Shown one piece after another: positions 29,232-41,743 of a stretch of DNA of 64,000 bases; the stretch's first letter is position 1; every line of letters starts with the position of its first letter. The position numbers and the translations under genes are program-made. The notes under the pieces were generated by a model. The model saw only the letters and a list, made by a program, of their open reading frames with translations. It was not told the origin of the DNA and did not search any database. Location of the stretch: NCBI RefSeq assembly GCF_027595165.1, contig NZ_CP097291.1:3534001-3598000 (forward strand), written 5' to 3'. Source of the stretch: Providencia sp. PROV188 (GTDB lineage Bacteria; Pseudomonadota; Gammaproteobacteria; Enterobacterales; Enterobacteriaceae).

Positions 29232-29576
29232 TTAACGAGGAATATCGCTCGTTGGTGTCGCTGGTGCTGCCGGAACGTCTGTTGGTTGCTCGACTTTTGC
29301 CGGTTCGCTAATGTTTTCCCATTTACTACCTGCACCAGTTCCATATTTATTGGCAGTCATGTTGCCAAGAATTAAACTGATGATGAAAAACACAGCAGCC
29401 AAGATTCCAGTCATACGGGTCATGAAGTTACCTGAGCCCGATGAACCAAACAGTGTTGCAGAAGCGCCCGCACCGAATGATGCACCCATGTCAGCACCTT
29501 TACCTTGCTGTAACATGACCAGACCAATTAGGCCGATAGCCGCGAGCAAGAAAACAACTAAAAGAGCTATATACAT
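29232..29576 (-). CDS. secG: Preprotein translocase subunit SecG
   Basis: A 114-residue inner membrane protein of the SecYEG channel. It has two membrane helices (about residues 2-22 and 52-72) separated by the conserved QQGKGADMGASFGAGAS segment, and a hydrophilic Pro/Ala/Thr-rich C-terminal tail. The neighbours leuU downstream and glmM upstream are as in E. coli. Confidence 0.97.
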   Translation of the reverse strand: MYIALLVVFLLAAIGLIGLVMLQQGKGADMGASFGAGASATLFGSSGSGNFMTRMTGILAAVFFIISLILGNMTANKYGTGAGSKWENISEPAKVEQPTDVPAAPATPTSDIPR

Positions 29577-29631
29577 TTGAGTTACCTATTCAGTTACGGC
29601 GCATAGCCTATGCTATGACCCTTATACTGCA

Positions 29632-29668
29632 CACCTACTCAAAACATTATTACAGAATTGAGCAGGTG
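29632..29668. repeat. Inverted repeat between glmM and secG
   Basis: CACCTACTCAA and TTGAGCAGGTG pair over 11 bases with one mismatch. No T tract follows on either strand. The rest of the 246-base gap (29577-29822) shows no gene. Confidence 0.45.
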
Positions 29669-29822
29669 CGAATACTAACCAAAGCTGAGCCGACAAGCAA
29701 GTCTATTTTGATTTCATTTAACTATTTGAAGAAAAAAACAGCAAACTATCGAAATAATGCTCAACTCGGTTATTCGCCTCCCTCCAGCTAATTTTTATCC
29801 GCTAAAGGGAGAATGTACGGCA

Positions 29823-31160
29823 TTAACCTGCCGCTTTAACTGCATCAGCAATACGGTTCGCCATTTCGGTGACAGTTTCTTCGTTTTCACCTTCAACCAT
29901 GACACGAATCAGCGGTTCAGTACCTGATTTTCTCAGCAATACGCGACCTTTGCCGGCTAGCTCTTTTTCCACTTGCTCATTTGCCGCAATGACAGCATCA
30001 CTTTGCAGAGGATCATGTTTGCCTTTAAAGCGTACATTGACCAGAATTTGAGGTAGAAGCTTCATACCGCTGCATAAATCGTGCAGGCTCATATGGTTAC
30101 GCACCATGGCACTCAGTACTTGCAGACCCGCAACAATACCGTCGCCTGTTGTGGTTTTATCTAATAAAATCACATGACCTGAGTTTTCAGCCCCCATGCG
30201 CCAGCCTTTTTCTTGGAGTTTTTCCAGAACATAGCGGTCGCCCACTTTTGCACGTTCAAATGGAATACCCAGCTGTTTCAGCGCGATTTCTAACCCCATA
30301 TTGCTCATCAGTGTACCCACAACGCCACCTTTTAATTGACCTTGACGCAGTGCTTCACGAGCAATGATATACAGAATTTGGTCGCCATCGACTTTATTAC
30401 CTTGATGATCGACCATGATGATACGGTCACCGTCACCATCAAATGCTAAACCTACATCCGCTTTTTCTGCCAGAACACGCTCTTGCAGCTTACGAACGTC
30501 GGTTGCACCACATTCTTCGTTGATATTGATCCCATTAGGATCACAGCCCATTGTGATGACTTGCGCGCCTAATTCGCTAAATACGTTAGGTGCGATGTGG
30601 TAGGTTGCGCCGTTCGCACAGTCTAAAACCACTTTGAGGCTGTTTAAGCTTTGCTCGTTCGGGAATGTCCCTTTACAGAATTCAATGTAGCGCCCTGCAG
30701 CATCGACGATACGGTTCGCACGACCCAGCTCCGCAGATTCAACGCAAGTGATTGGTTTTTCCATTTCCGCTTCAATGGCTTCTTCAACTTCGTCAGGCAG
30801 TTTAGTCCCGTCGATAGAGAAGAATTTGATCCCATTATCATAGTAAGGGTTGTGGGAAGCTGAAATGACGATCCCAGCCTCAGCGCGGAAAGTACGAGTT
30901 AAATAAGCCACTGCTGGCGTTGGCATTGGACCCGTGAAGGAAGCAGATAACCCTGCTGCAGCTAAGCCAGCTTCTAATGAGGATTCCAGCATATAGCCAG
31001 AAATACGCGTATCTTTACCAATGATAATTTTACGTGAGCCGTGACGAGCCAGTACTTTACCCGCTGCCCAGCCTAATTTTAAAACAAAATCAGGTGTAAT
31101 TGGGCTATCGCCCACTTTGCCACGGATACCATCAGTACCAAAATATTTACGGTTACTCAT
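29823..31160 (-). CDS. glmM: Phosphoglucosamine mutase
   Basis: A 445-residue enzyme that converts glucosamine-6-phosphate to glucosamine-1-phosphate for UDP-GlcNAc synthesis. The phosphoserine loop is in [15 protein letters not shown] (serine near residue 102), the metal loop is DGDGDR (about 241-246), and the sugar-binding GAENSGH and the phosphate-binding [12 protein letters not shown] follow. The start overlaps the folP end by eight bases, the conserved folP-glmM pair. Confidence 0.98.
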   Translation of the reverse strand: MSNRKYFGTDGIRGKVGDSPITPDFVLKLGWAAGKVLARHGSRKIIIGKDTRISGYMLESSLEAGLAAAGLSASFTGPMPTPAVAYLTRTFRAEAGIVISASHNPYYDNGIKFFSIDGTKLPDEVEEAIEAEMEKPITCVESAELGRANRIVDAAGRYIEFCKGTFPNEQSLNSLKVVLDCANGATYHIAPNVFSELGAQVITMGCDPNGININEECGATDVRKLQERVLAEKADVGLAFDGDGDRIIMVDHQGNKVDGDQILYIIAREALRQGQLKGGVVGTLMSNMGLEIALKQLGIPFERAKVGDRYVLEKLQEKGWRMGAENSGHVILLDKTTTGDGIVAGLQVLSAMVRNHMSLHDLCSGMKLLPQILVNVRFKGKHDPLQSDAVIAANEQVEKELAGKGRVLLRKSGTEPLIRVMVEGENEETVTEMANRIADAVKAAG

Positions 31161-32001
31161 ACGCTAATTTTTCCTTTTCTGACAGAGTCATCTGAACGAC
31201 TTGCATTGCTTGTACTGTCTCTTTCACATCATGAACTCGGATAATTTGCGCTCCTTGCATTGCCGCAATAGTGGCACACGCTAAGCTACCCGCTAGACGT
31301 TCTTGAGGTGGAACATTTAATAATTGTCCAATCATAGATTTTCGTGACATCCCTGCCAAGAGTGGTAGTCCGAAATCATGAAATTGATCTAAATGCGCTA
31401 GTAACTGGTAATTATGCGACAGGTTCTTACCAAAACCAAAGCCTGGATCGAGGATTATTTGCTGTTTATCAATTCCCGCCTTCACACAGCGCTCAATCTC
31501 ACGATCGAGATACTCTTTAACTTCTTTTACTACATCCACATAATCGGGGGCATCTTGCATGGTTCTTGGTTGACCTTGCATGTGCATAATGCAAACAGGC
31601 AACCCTAGTTTTGCAGCCACTGCAAGGGAGTCTTCTTCATGTAACGAGCGGATATCATTAATAATATGCATCCCAGCTTTCGCGGCCTCATCCATTACTT
31701 GGGCTTTTGAAGTGTCTACAGAGATCCAAACATCAAAACGTTTTGCAATCGCTTCCACTACTGGTACAACGCGGTCGAGCTCTTCACTGACAGAAACTTC
31801 AGCCGCACCAGGTCGAGTTGACTCGCCGCCAATATCGATAATTGTTGCCCCTTCTTGTACCATTTTGGCAACATGGTCTAGAGCATCATGATAACGATTA
31901 TGAGTGCCACCATCTGAGAATGAATCAGGAGTAACATTCAAAATCCCCATCACTTGAGGAGTGGATAAGTCAAGGAGGCGACCTCGGGCTTTAATATGCA
32001 T
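31153..32001 (-). CDS. folP: Dihydropteroate synthase
   Basis: A 282-residue folate-pathway enzyme that joins 6-hydroxymethyl-dihydropterin diphosphate to p-aminobenzoate; the sulfonamide target. Signatures are [15 protein letters not shown] (about residues 18-32), the GGESTRPGA loop, NDI, and DPGFGFGK (about 190-197). The sequence is chromosomal-type and close to E. coli FolP, not the sul type. A terminator stands between ftsH and folP, so folP probably also has its own promoter close to the end of ftsH. Confidence 0.97.
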   Translation of the reverse strand: MHIKARGRLLDLSTPQVMGILNVTPDSFSDGGTHNRYHDALDHVAKMVQEGATIIDIGGESTRPGAAEVSVSEELDRVVPVVEAIAKRFDVWISVDTSKAQVMDEAAKAGMHIINDIRSLHEEDSLAVAAKLGLPVCIMHMQGQPRTMQDAPDYVDVVKEVKEYLDREIERCVKAGIDKQQIILDPGFGFGKNLSHNYQLLAHLDQFHDFGLPLLAGMSRKSMIGQLLNVPPQERLAGSLACATIAAMQGAQIIRVHDVKETVQAMQVVQMTLSEKEKLAYE

Positions 32002-32020
32002 GATTATTTTTCCTTAACGT

Positions 32021-32047
32021 AAAAAACCCCAGTGACCTGGGGTTTTT
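32021..32047. terminator. ftsH terminator
   Basis: CCCCA-GTGACC-TGGGG stem flanked by A6 and T5. It lies between ftsH and folP, 20 bases before the folP start, so folP expression requires read-through or a very close promoter. Confidence 0.8.
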
Positions 32048-32071
32048 AATTATTCAACTTATCACGATGGC

Positions 32072-34039
32072 TTACTGTGGCTTGCTATCGTTGTTATCGG
32101 ATGAATTATTTTCATCAGATTTTTCAGTTGGCTCTTCTGGTTGAGTTTCAGCTGGCTTTGCTTCAGGTTTTGATGCGCTAGTCGCTGCACCAAATGAACC
32201 TGTCACATTATTCACTTTTTTATCCTCATCCCAGCCTGCTGGCGCACGTACTGGACGGCGGTTCATCAGGTCGTCAATCATTGGCATATCGATAGTTTCA
32301 TATTTCAATAATGCATCTTTCATCGCATGCAGAATATCCATATTGTCAGTTAAGGTTTTATGTGCAACCTCATAACCACGGTCGATAATTGCTTTAATTT
32401 CTTCGTCAATGATGCGTGCAGTTTCATCTGAGTAAGTCGAGCTATGTCCTGAACGACCTAAGAATGCAGGGCCTTCTTCTTCAGAATATAACACTGGACC
32501 TAACTTGTCAGAAAAGCCCCACTGAGTCACCATTTTTCTCGCTGTGCTAGTTGCTTGCTGAATATCACCTGATGCGCCGGTTGAGATTTTGTCATAACCG
32601 TAGATCAGTTCTTCCGCAATACGACCGCCGTATGTACTTGCGATATTACCCTCTAATTTTTGACGGCTTGCACTGATTTGGTCGCCTTCAGGTAAGTAGA
32701 AAGTCACACCTAATGCACGACCGCGAGGAATAATAGTCACTTTATGAACAGGGTCATGCTCTGGCATTAAGTAACCAACAATTGCGTGTCCAGCTTCATG
32801 ATAAGCAGTAGATTCTTTTTGCTCTTCGGTCATCATCAGTGAGCGATGCTCTGCACCCAGCCACACTTTATCACGCGCTCTTTCGAATTCAGCCATCGTT
32901 ACAACGCGTTTATTTTCACGCGCTGCAAACAGTGCAGCTTCGTTCACTAAGTTAGCCAATTCAGCACCGGAGAAACCAGGTGTTGCACGAGCCAAGATAG
33001 TTGTATCAACCGCAGGGTCGATAGGCACACGACGCATATGAACTTTTAAGATTTGCTCACGACCACGAACATCAGGTAAACCAACCACAACTTGACGGTC
33101 AAAACGACCCGGACGCAATAATGCAGGATCCAGAACGTCAGCACGGTTAGTTGCCGCGATCACGATAATACCTTCATTACCTTCGAAACCATCCATCTCA
33201 ACCAGCATCTGGTTCAGTGTCTGCTCACGTTCATCGTGACCACCACCTAAACCGGCACCACGTTGACGACCAACAGCATCGATTTCATCGATAAAGATAA
33301 TACAAGGCGCCGCTTTTTTTGCTTGCTCGAACATATCACGAACACGTGAAGCACCCACGCCCACAAACATTTCCACGAAGTCTGAACCGGAAATGGTAAA
33401 GAATGGTACTTTCGCTTCACCAGCAATGGCTTTAGCCAGTAATGTTTTACCTGTACCCGGCGGTCCTACCATCAAGACACCCTTAGGAATTTTACCACCG
33501 AGTTTTTGGAAACGAGCAGGTTCACGTAGGAAGTCTACGATCTCCCCCACTTCCTCTTTCGCTTCATCGCAACCCGCAACATCTGCAAATGTTGTTTTTA
33601 TCTGATCTTCTGTCAGCATACGGGCTTTGCTTTTACCGAATGACATCGCCCCTTTACCGCCACCACCTTGCATTTGGCGCATAAAGAAGATCCAGACACC
33701 AATCAACAGCAGCATTGGGAACCAGGAAATGAAAATAGATGTCAGTAAGCTAGGTTCTTCTGGTGGTTCACCGACGACAGTAACATTCTTGTTTAACAAG
33801 GTGTCTAACAACTTCTCATCCTGCATAGGCAGATAAGTTGTGTAGCGGCTATTATCCGCTTTTCTGACGTTCAATTCACGACCTGTGATACGAACTTCAC
33901 GTACCTGATCCTGGGCTAACTCATTGATAAACGTTGAATAATCAACTCTGCGACTATTCGAATCGCTTGGGCCAAAACTCTGGAACAAGGACATCAGAAC
34001 AACTGCGATGACTAACCAGAGAATTAGGTTTTTCGCCAT
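32072..34039 (-). CDS. ftsH: ATP-dependent zinc metalloprotease FtsH
   Basis: A 655-residue membrane-anchored AAA+ protease that degrades LpxC, sigma-32 and faulty membrane proteins. It has two membrane helices (about residues 4-21 and 99-119), Walker A GPPGTGKT (192-199), Walker B IIFIDEID, the SRH region and the zinc site HEAGH (about 414-418). The C-terminal tail is acidic and Pro/Glu/Lys-rich. The ATG at 34039 is chosen; the upstream TTG at 34048 would add only three residues. It follows rlmE by 57 bases, the conserved pair. Confidence 0.97.
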   Translation of the reverse strand: MAKNLILWLVIAVVLMSLFQSFGPSDSNSRRVDYSTFINELAQDQVREVRITGRELNVRKADNSRYTTYLPMQDEKLLDTLLNKNVTVVGEPPEEPSLLTSIFISWFPMLLLIGVWIFFMRQMQGGGGKGAMSFGKSKARMLTEDQIKTTFADVAGCDEAKEEVGEIVDFLREPARFQKLGGKIPKGVLMVGPPGTGKTLLAKAIAGEAKVPFFTISGSDFVEMFVGVGASRVRDMFEQAKKAAPCIIFIDEIDAVGRQRGAGLGGGHDEREQTLNQMLVEMDGFEGNEGIIVIAATNRADVLDPALLRPGRFDRQVVVGLPDVRGREQILKVHMRRVPIDPAVDTTILARATPGFSGAELANLVNEAALFAARENKRVVTMAEFERARDKVWLGAEHRSLMMTEEQKESTAYHEAGHAIVGYLMPEHDPVHKVTIIPRGRALGVTFYLPEGDQISASRQKLEGNIASTYGGRIAEELIYGYDKISTGASGDIQQATSTARKMVTQWGFSDKLGPVLYSEEEGPAFLGRSGHSSTYSDETARIIDEEIKAIIDRGYEVAHKTLTDNMDILHAMKDALLKYETIDMPMIDDLMNRRPVRAPAGWDEDKKVNNVTGSFGAATSASKPEAKPAETQPEEPTEKSDENNSSDNNDSKPQ

Positions 34040-34096
34040 GTCACTCAAGGGATTAACCTCACCTTACAACTGTGTTAACAAATAACGCTCAGGGTA

Positions 34097-34726
34097 CTAT
34101 AGTTTTAGTCCTGTCGCTACAATGTATACTTCACGCGATCGTGCCCGCGAAGATTCGGGTTTACGAACTTTCACCTTCGTAAACAGGGAGCGGATATCCC
34201 TAAGGTATTCGTCAAAGCCTTCTCCCTGAAACACTTTAACGATAAAACTTCCCCCAGGAGCCAATACCGCACGGCACATATCCAATGCTAGTTCAACCAG
34301 ATACATAGAGCGGGGAATATCCACTGCTGGTGTTCCGCTCATGTTTGGGGCCATGTCAGACATAACCACTTGTACTTTTTTATCGCCAACTCGCTCTAAC
34401 AAAGCAGCCAGTACAGCTTCGTCACGAAAATCCCCCTGGAGGAAATCCACGCCGACGATTGGGTCCATTGGTAATAGGTCACAAGCAATAATACGACCAT
34501 TGTGACCGATTTGGCCGACAACATATTGCGACCACCCACCAGGAGCAGCCCCTAAATCAACAACGGTCATACCTGGTTTAAAAATCTTATCACTTTGCTG
34601 GATTTCATCCAGTTTAAACCATGCACGCGAGCGGAGCCCTTTCTTTTGTGCTTGCTGAACATATTTATCACTAAAATGTTCTTGCAACCAACGACTGGAG
34701 CTTGCCGAACGTTTTTTATTGGCCAT
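34097..34726 (-). CDS. rlmE: 23S rRNA (uridine 2552-2'-O)-methyltransferase
   Basis: A 209-residue heat-shock methyltransferase (RrmJ/FtsJ) that methylates U2552 in the A site of 23S rRNA. The SAM-binding motif is [15 protein letters not shown] (about residues 57-71), and the catalytic K-D-K residues are in [16 protein letters not shown] and [10 protein letters not shown]. The ATG at 34726 fits the E. coli length and has GGAA upstream. Divergent from yhbY across about 260 bases. Confidence 0.97.
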   Translation of the reverse strand: MANKKRSASSSRWLQEHFSDKYVQQAQKKGLRSRAWFKLDEIQQSDKIFKPGMTVVDLGAAPGGWSQYVVGQIGHNGRIIACDLLPMDPIVGVDFLQGDFRDEAVLAALLERVGDKKVQVVMSDMAPNMSGTPAVDIPRSMYLVELALDMCRAVLAPGGSFIVKVFQGEGFDEYLRDIRSLFTKVKVRKPESSRARSREVYIVATGLKL

Positions 34727-34985
34727 TGCACTTTCCAACTATACTAATAGAAATACATTTCCCGACATTCTTCAAGTTACAGGGAGTTAGCTTCATTTTT
34801 TCTACCCAAGTCACATAAATAGCGCTGTTTATCGGGAGAGTGTTAACGTGCTGCCTACTTGTCACTGGATTACTTTCGGGTAATCATTAGCTGCTTCTTT
34901 ACCATCGAATAAGATTAATAGATGGTGATAGTGATCAGATGGCGGTAGAATATGCCATTTTCAATACTAACCAAGCAAAAAATCG

Positions 34986-35279
34986 ATGAATCTTAACAAA
35001 AAACAAGTTCAACACCTAAAAAGTCTCGCTCATCACTTAAACCCAGTTGTTATGATTGGCAACAATGGTTTAACTGAGGGTGTTTTGGCTGAAATCGAAG
35101 TCTCATTAACACATCATGAGCTTATCAAAGTCAAAATCGCTGGCGAAGATCGTGAAACTAAAAATTTGATCGCTGAAGCGATTGTTCGCGAAACTGGTGC
35201 AGCAAATGTTCAAGTTATCGGTAAAATTCTCGTTCTCTACCGTCCATCGGCTGAGCGCAAAATTAGTTTACCTAAATAA
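34986..35279 (+). CDS. yhbY: Ribosome assembly RNA-binding protein YhbY (CRM domain)
   Basis: A 97-residue single CRM-domain protein associated with pre-50S particles. The family GNNGLTEGVLAEIE motif (about residues 24-37) and RETGAANVQVIGKILVLYRP are clear. It is followed by a terminator and lies divergent from rlmE-ftsH, as in E. coli. Confidence 0.95.
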   Translation: MNLNKKQVQHLKSLAHHLNPVVMIGNNGLTEGVLAEIEVSLTHHELIKVKIAGEDRETKNLIAEAIVRETGAANVQVIGKILVLYRPSAERKISLPK

Positions 35280-35331
35280 TAACTGCTCATTTATATAAAA
35301 ATGCCATTGAAAGCATATTTTATATGACGAA

Positions 35332-35351
35332 AAAGGCCGCCTGCGGCCTTT
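35332..35351. terminator. Terminator between yhbY and greA
   Basis: AAAGGCCGC-CT-GCGGCCTTT is a perfect stem with a T-rich side toward greA and an A run on the other side, so it serves both converging genes. Confidence 0.8.
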
Positions 35352-35397
35352 CTCTCTAAATCAGTAAAATAATATAACCAATTCAGGGAAATAGGAA

Positions 35398-35874
35398 TCA
35401 GATATACTCAACTTTAAGAATTTCGAACTCAACATCCCCGCCCGGCGTCTTAATCATTACGACATCATCAACTTCTTTACCCACTAGTCCACGCGCAATT
35501 GGTGAATTCACTGAAATTAAGTTCACTTTAATATCAGCTTCATCATCACCTACGATGCGGTAGGTTAACTCTTCATCAGTATCCAAATTCAATACGGTAA
35601 CCGTCGCACCAAAGATCACTCGGCCATTATTTACCATTTTGGTAACGTCAATCACTTGAGAGTGAGAAAGTTTAGATTCAATTTCTTGAATACGACCTTC
35701 ACAAAAGCCTTGTTGCTCACGCGCCGCATGATATTCAGCGTTTTCTTTTAAATCGCCATGTTCACGAGCTTCTGCAATAGAAGCAATAATTTCAGGACGA
35801 CGGACAGATTTCAGATACTCGAGCTCTTCTCTTAGCTTGTTAGCACCAAATACCGTCATTGGAATCTGTTTCAT
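35398..35874 (-). CDS. greA: Transcription elongation factor GreA
   Basis: A 158-residue factor that restarts arrested RNA polymerase by stimulating transcript cleavage. The N-terminal coiled coil carries the two acidic tip residues in the [18 protein letters not shown] segment (about residues 41-58). The C-terminal globular domain has [15 protein letters not shown]. The length equals E. coli GreA. It lies divergent from dacB. Confidence 0.97.
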   Translation of the reverse strand: MKQIPMTVFGANKLREELEYLKSVRRPEIIASIAEAREHGDLKENAEYHAAREQQGFCEGRIQEIESKLSHSQVIDVTKMVNNGRVIFGATVTVLNLDTDEELTYRIVGDDEADIKVNLISVNSPIARGLVGKEVDDVVMIKTPGGDVEFEILKVEYI

Positions 35875-36130
35875 TTGATAAATACCTCTAATTCAATCCT
35901 ATCTAAAAATAAGTATCTTCCTGATTTTGTAACAACAGTACACCGAACACCATGATATGTAGGGGGGTGTTCAAAAACTTAAGGTGTCAATAACTCAATC
36001 AGACCAACTTGTGCCTTATCTTATCATACTGTTCGCTATTTTAACTGAGAGTTAATAGCGGATCATCGTTTACTTTATTGGGCATTACACTTTAGTATGT
36101 GCAGTATGTCTACCCTAATGCGTGAAATAT

Positions 36131-37579
36131 ATGTCGCTATTAACATCAACCAGAAAATTAATCTTCACTTTAGGACTTGCATTCATTACTTCGCAAGCAT
36201 CTGCCATCCCTATCGATGATTATAAGCAGTATCTCCCTGACGGCACTAACCTTGCTCTGGTTGCGCAGAAAGTAGGAAGTAATACCCCTCTTATTGATTA
36301 TAACGCTCAACAAATGGCTCTGCCTGCCAGTACGCAGAAAGTCGTCACCGCCCTCGCTGCATTATTACAGCTAGGTCCGGACTACCGTTTCGTCACTAAC
36401 TTCGAGACCAACGGAAAGCTCAATAACAATACGTTATCCGGTGATTTGGTGATTCGCTTTAGTGGTGACCCTACGTTAACACGTCAGCAAATCCGCAATA
36501 TGGTCAATGCGTTAAAGCAGATTGGTATTCATAAAGTCGATGGTGATCTCATTGTCGATATTTCGGCTTTTGCGAGTCATGATAAAGCACCGGGCTGGGT
36601 ATGGAATGATATGACTCAGTGCTTCAGTGCTCCACCGGCCGCTGCCATCATTGATAGAAACTGTTTCTCTGTTTCCCTTTATCCCTCAGATAAAGCAGGA
36701 GAAATGGCGTATATCAAAACAGCCAGCTTCTATCCTGTAAACATGTTTAGTGAAGTCAAAACTCTTGCTAAAGGCTCACCAGAAGCTCGCTATTGCGAGT
36801 TAGATGTGGTTCCTGGGGAATTGAATCGCTATACATTAACAGGCTGCTTAACCCAGCGTAGTGAGCCATTACCGCTCGCATTTGCAGTGCAAAATGGGGC
36901 GAGCTACTCCGGTGCTATCGTCAAAAATGAGTTGCAGGTCGCGGGCATTGAATTGTCTGGCGCGGTTAAAAAACGCACCCAGCAGACGCCACAATCCCAA
37001 GTACTCGTCAAAACTGAATCCAAACCGCTACATGACCTCTTAAAAATCATGCTGAAAAAGTCTGATAACATGATAGCGGATACAGTATTTAGAACGATTG
37101 GTCGTGATTATTACGGTGTTCCGGGTACCTGGCGATCCGGCTCTGATGCAGTAAGACAAGTCCTCAAGCAGAAAGCGGGTATTGATTTAGGAAATACCGT
37201 GATGGTGGATGGCTCTGGCTTATCTCGCCACAATTTGATCACGCCGGCGACCATGATGCAAGTTTTGCAATTTATAGCTAAAAATGACCAGCAGCTGGAT
37301 TACATTTCGATGCTACCACTTGCTGGGCATGATGGAACATTGCGCTACCGTGGTGGTTTAGATGAGGCTGGAGTCAATGGCAAGGTGTCAGCGAAAACTG
37401 GTGCATTACAAGGGGTTTATAACCTTGCAGGCTTTATTACTACCGCAAGCGGTGAAAAAGTGGCATTCGTCCAGTTCATTTCCGCTTATGCCGTGCCACA
37501 AAGCCAATATAATAGCCGCCGTGTACCTTTAGTTCGCTTTGAAAGCCGCCTCTATCGCGATCTTTACCAAAAGAACTGA
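36131..37579 (+). CDS. dacB: D-alanyl-D-alanine carboxypeptidase/endopeptidase (PBP4)
   Basis: A 482-residue periplasmic penicillin-binding protein 4 that trims pentapeptides and cuts cross-links. A signal peptide ends at about residue 25 (SQASA). The active-site motifs are SxxK in PASTQKVV (about residues 66-73), SxN in KKSDNMIAD, and KTG in VSAKTGALQG. The ATG at 36131 begins a good signal peptide; a GTG at 36122 is possible and would add three residues. A bidirectional terminator follows. Confidence 0.96.
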   Translation: MSLLTSTRKLIFTLGLAFITSQASAIPIDDYKQYLPDGTNLALVAQKVGSNTPLIDYNAQQMALPASTQKVVTALAALLQLGPDYRFVTNFETNGKLNNNTLSGDLVIRFSGDPTLTRQQIRNMVNALKQIGIHKVDGDLIVDISAFASHDKAPGWVWNDMTQCFSAPPAAAIIDRNCFSVSLYPSDKAGEMAYIKTASFYPVNMFSEVKTLAKGSPEARYCELDVVPGELNRYTLTGCLTQRSEPLPLAFAVQNGASYSGAIVKNELQVAGIELSGAVKKRTQQTPQSQVLVKTESKPLHDLLKIMLKKSDNMIADTVFRTIGRDYYGVPGTWRSGSDAVRQVLKQKAGIDLGNTVMVDGSGLSRHNLITPATMMQVLQFIAKNDQQLDYISMLPLAGHDGTLRYRGGLDEAGVNGKVSAKTGALQGVYNLAGFITTASGEKVAFVQFISAYAVPQSQYNSRRVPLVRFESRLYRDLYQKN

Positions 37580-37613
37580 TCTCCCTGAGGATCCTTTTAA
37601 GATCTTCATAATA

Positions 37614-37647
37614 AAAAAGGCACAACCTTCGCAAGTTGTGCCTTTTT
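37614..37647. terminator. Bidirectional terminator between dacB and obgE
   Basis: AAAAAGGCACAAC and GTTGTGCCTTTTT form a 13-bp stem with an eight-base loop, with A and T runs on the two sides. Confidence 0.88.
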
Positions 37648-37664
37648 ATATGACTCAAAGATAA

Positions 37665-38864
<1,200 letters not shown>

Positions 38865-38914
38865 TTATAGTGCCTGATGGCGGTATTACCCAGAGATGGC
38901 ATATTCTGAATATA

Positions 38915-38946
38915 AAAAGCCCCGCAAAAGGTTTTTGCAGGGCTTT
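38915..38946. terminator. rpmA terminator
   Basis: AAAGCCCCGCAAAA pairs with TTTTTGCAGGGCTTT, apart from one mismatch, between rpmA and obgE. obgE therefore probably has its own promoter or relies on read-through. Confidence 0.78.
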
Positions 38947-38972
38947 AATTCAAAAATTAAAAGTCAGAAAAC

Positions 38973-39242
<270 letters not shown>

Positions 39243-39249
39243 CTAAATC

Positions 39250-39558
39250 TTAAGCGATGACAGTGATCTTAACATCAGTGAACCACTGACGGTGACCTTG
39301 CTGCTTACGGCTGTGTTTACGACGACGGAACTTAACGATTTTAACTTTATCGCCACGACCGTGTGCAACCACTTCCGCTTTCACTTTAACGCCTTCAACG
39401 ATAGGAGCACCGATTTGGATCTCATCGCCATTAGCAACCATCAGAACGTGATCAAATTCAACAGTTTCACCTGTTGCGATGTCCAGCTTTTCTAGGCGGA
39501 CAGTTTGACCTTCGCTAACTCGGTGTTGTTTACCACCACTTTGGAAAACCGCGTACAT
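39250..39558 (-). CDS. rplU: 50S ribosomal protein L21
   Basis: A 102-residue 23S rRNA-binding protein. [18 protein letters not shown] at the start and [18 protein letters not shown] near the end are diagnostic. It is the first gene of the rplU-rpmA pair, divergent from ispB. Confidence 0.98.
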   Translation of the reverse strand: MYAVFQSGGKQHRVSEGQTVRLEKLDIATGETVEFDHVLMVANGDEIQIGAPIVEGVKVKAEVVAHGRGDKVKIVKFRRRKHSRKQQGHRQWFTDVKITVIA

Positions 39559-39892
39559 ATTAACTCCGCTTTCCGCGTACTCGCTAAATATTTCAATTCC
39601 AGAGCACGCTATAAAATATTCACAATAGGGCGCGAATTCTACGCAAAAAAGCAGCAGAACACAAGCCTATAATGCAGTTAGATTACAAAAAATACGACTT
39701 TTTTATCAGCCCTATCTTTTTTCGGCTGATTTCTCAGGAATATCTTTAATTGTTACTTATTTAAACATTTTTTGCATTTCACCCGATAATCTTATTATTA
39801 ATAGTGTTATGCTTACGCTATTACTGTGATATCGGTTTTCCCATTTTTGGCTTAGGGAATGCCCCAAAAACTAATAATATGAATATATTACA
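39559..39892. other. Divergent rplU / ispB promoter region
   Basis: 334 AT-rich bases with no gene. Promoters for both directions are expected here. No recognisable riboswitch or leader peptide was seen. Confidence 0.5.
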
Positions 39893-40864
39893 ATGAATTT
39901 AGAATCTATCGTTGAACTGACAGCCGAGGATATGTCAGCAGTAAATGAAGCGATCCTCAGCCAATTAAACTCAGACGTAGCATTAATCAATCAATTAGGT
40001 TATTACATCGTTAGCGGAGGCGGAAAAAGGATCCGTCCAATGATCGCGATCCTCGCAGGACGATCCCTAGGCTATTCTGAACATAAGCATATTCAAGTTG
40101 CTGCATTAATCGAATTCATCCATACCGCCACTTTATTACACGATGATGTGGTCGATGAATCAGATATGCGTCGTGGAAAACAGACAGCTAATGCTGTATT
40201 TGGTAACGCGGCAAGCGTATTAGTAGGTGACTTTATTTATACTCGATCCTTTCAAATGATGACGGATCTTGATTCGATGCGTGTTTTAAAATTGATGTCT
40301 GAAGCCACCAACGTGATTGCTGAAGGTGAAGTTTTACAATTAATGAACTGCAACGATCCTGATATTACTGAAGAGAGCTACATGCAAGTGATCTACAGTA
40401 AAACTGCGCGTCTATTTGAAGCGGCTTCTCATGCGTCCGCTATCTTAGCCAATGCCACGCCTGAGCAAGAGAAAGCGCTGCAAGATTATGGTCGCTACAT
40501 TGGGACCGCATTCCAGTTAGTTGACGATCTTCTAGATTATGATGCAGATAATACCCAGTTAGGTAAAAACACTGGAGATGATCTCGATGAAGGTAAACCA
40601 ACACTACCACTGTTACATGCAATGCAACATGGTAATGCAGAAGAGTCAGCACTAATTAGACAAGCAATTGAGCAAGGAAATGGTCGCCATCTATTAGACA
40701 CTGTCCTTGGTACAATGAAACGCTGCGGCTCATTAGAATACACTTACCAACGCGCTCAGGAAGAAGCTCAAAAAGCCATTGATGCTTTAAATGCCCTTGA
40801 AGACTCTGTGTATAAAGAAGCATTGATTGGTTTAGCGCATGTTGCTATTCAGCGCCATTCATAA
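39893..40864 (+). CDS. ispB: Octaprenyl diphosphate synthase
   Basis: A 323-residue trans-prenyltransferase that makes the C40 side chain of ubiquinone and menaquinone. The two aspartate-rich motifs are LLHDDVVDESDMRRG (about residues 82-96) and LVDDLLDYDAD (about 209-219). GGGKRIRP near residue 43 is the substrate-binding loop. In E. coli sfsB follows directly; here two MuA-like genes on the minus strand lie between them. Confidence 0.98.
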   Translation: MNLESIVELTAEDMSAVNEAILSQLNSDVALINQLGYYIVSGGGKRIRPMIAILAGRSLGYSEHKHIQVAALIEFIHTATLLHDDVVDESDMRRGKQTANAVFGNAASVLVGDFIYTRSFQMMTDLDSMRVLKLMSEATNVIAEGEVLQLMNCNDPDITEESYMQVIYSKTARLFEAASHASAILANATPEQEKALQDYGRYIGTAFQLVDDLLDYDADNTQLGKNTGDDLDEGKPTLPLLHAMQHGNAEESALIRQAIEQGNGRHLLDTVLGTMKRCGSLEYTYQRAQEEAQKAIDALNALEDSVYKEALIGLAHVAIQRHS

Positions 40865-40892
40865 TCACCGTTAGAGCTCTAAACCAATATTG

Positions 40893-40922
40893 AAAAGGGT
40901 GAAAACAATTTCACCCTTTTTT
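40893..40922. terminator. ispB terminator
   Basis: AAAAGGGTGAAA-ACAA-TTTCACCCTTTT has a 12-bp stem followed by T residues. The A run on the other side would also serve the converging MuA-like gene. Confidence 0.85.
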
Positions 40923-40926
40923 ATGG

Positions 40927-41286
40927 TTATTCATCTTCTGGTTCAGGCTCTATTTTTGCCAATAGCGATGATAACCCGTGACGCAAAATATATTTCACAA
41001 ATATTTTGCGCTCATCTTCCGTCAGTTGGTAATAAGCCTCAGACCAAATTTGCAGTGCATCAATACGTTGCACTTGATACGGTGCCGATGGCTCATGAAG
41101 TGACAGCTGACCTTGGATCTCACTCGGCAAGCTTTCCATATAGTATTCAACGGCCTTCCCTTGAACACCTCTTTTACGACGACTTTTCCAACCTTCCCTT
41201 CTCGCCATCAAGTTAATTCCCTGAGGTGATGATGGAAGACCTTCTAATCCTGCTAATTCTTTCGCAGTGAACCACAATTTTTTCAT
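40927..41286 (-). CDS. MuA-type DNA-binding protein, paralogue 1
   Basis: A 119-residue predicted DNA-binding protein. Residues 1-58 match the N-terminal winged-helix domain of Mu phage transposase and repressor (HTH_Tnp_Mu_1): LWFTAKELAGLEGLPSSPQG, a basic WKSRRKRGVQGKAVEYY wing, and SLPSEIQ. The rest is a helical domain ending in a Glu/Pro-rich tail, with no transposase catalytic domain. It is a close relative of the gene at 41387-41743. Likely a domesticated regulator (inference); targets unknown. Confidence 0.82.
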   Translation of the reverse strand: MKKLWFTAKELAGLEGLPSSPQGINLMARREGWKSRRKRGVQGKAVEYYMESLPSEIQGQLSLHEPSAPYQVQRIDALQIWSEAYYQLTEDERKIFVKYILRHGLSSLLAKIEPEPEDE

Positions 41287-41386
41287 AATATCACTTTTAC
41301 GCTTAGCTTATATTTTGCAACCTGCTTTTGTCGCTATACCAAAGTTATTTTTCTAAAAATTTATTCGATTCAATACCGTACGTAAT

Positions 41387-41743
41387 CTATGTATGGCTAT
41401 TTTGATTAATAAGATGAATTAAAGCTAAAGCACCTTTGCGCATAATAAACGATAAGATCGCCACGCGTTCATCATGGGAAAGCTGGTTATAAGTTTCTTG
41501 CCAAATATGCGCATGTTCATCACGTTTGACTTGATAGCCTCCCGAAGTTTCATACATCACCGTGAACTCTTCGAGATTAATGGGAACCGAGCTAATATGG
41601 TATTCCAATGCTTTTCCTTGAATACCTCGTCGTTTTCGACTCAACCATTTTTCTCGCCTCGCCATAGCATTAATACCTTGGGTGCTTGTCGGTAGCCCTT
41701 GGCGCCCAACGAGCTCTTTGGCTGTTAACCATTCCTTGTTCAT
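41387..41743 (-). CDS. MuA-type DNA-binding protein, paralogue 2
   Basis: A 118-residue paralogue of the neighbouring gene with the same layout: WLTAKELVGRQGLPTSTQG, WLSRKRRGIQGKALEYH, then a C-terminal helical domain with HIWQETYNQLSHDERVAIL. Both share QGIN-x-MARRE-x-W and YQV-x-R motifs, so they arose by duplication. An AAGGAG sequence is found before the ATG. It does not encode an integrase core. It lies 100 bases upstream of its paralogue on the same strand, and the two may form one transcript. Confidence 0.82.
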   Translation of the reverse strand: MNKEWLTAKELVGRQGLPTSTQGINAMARREKWLSRKRRGIQGKALEYHISSVPINLEEFTVMYETSGGYQVKRDEHAHIWQETYNQLSHDERVAILSFIMRKGALALIHLINQNSHT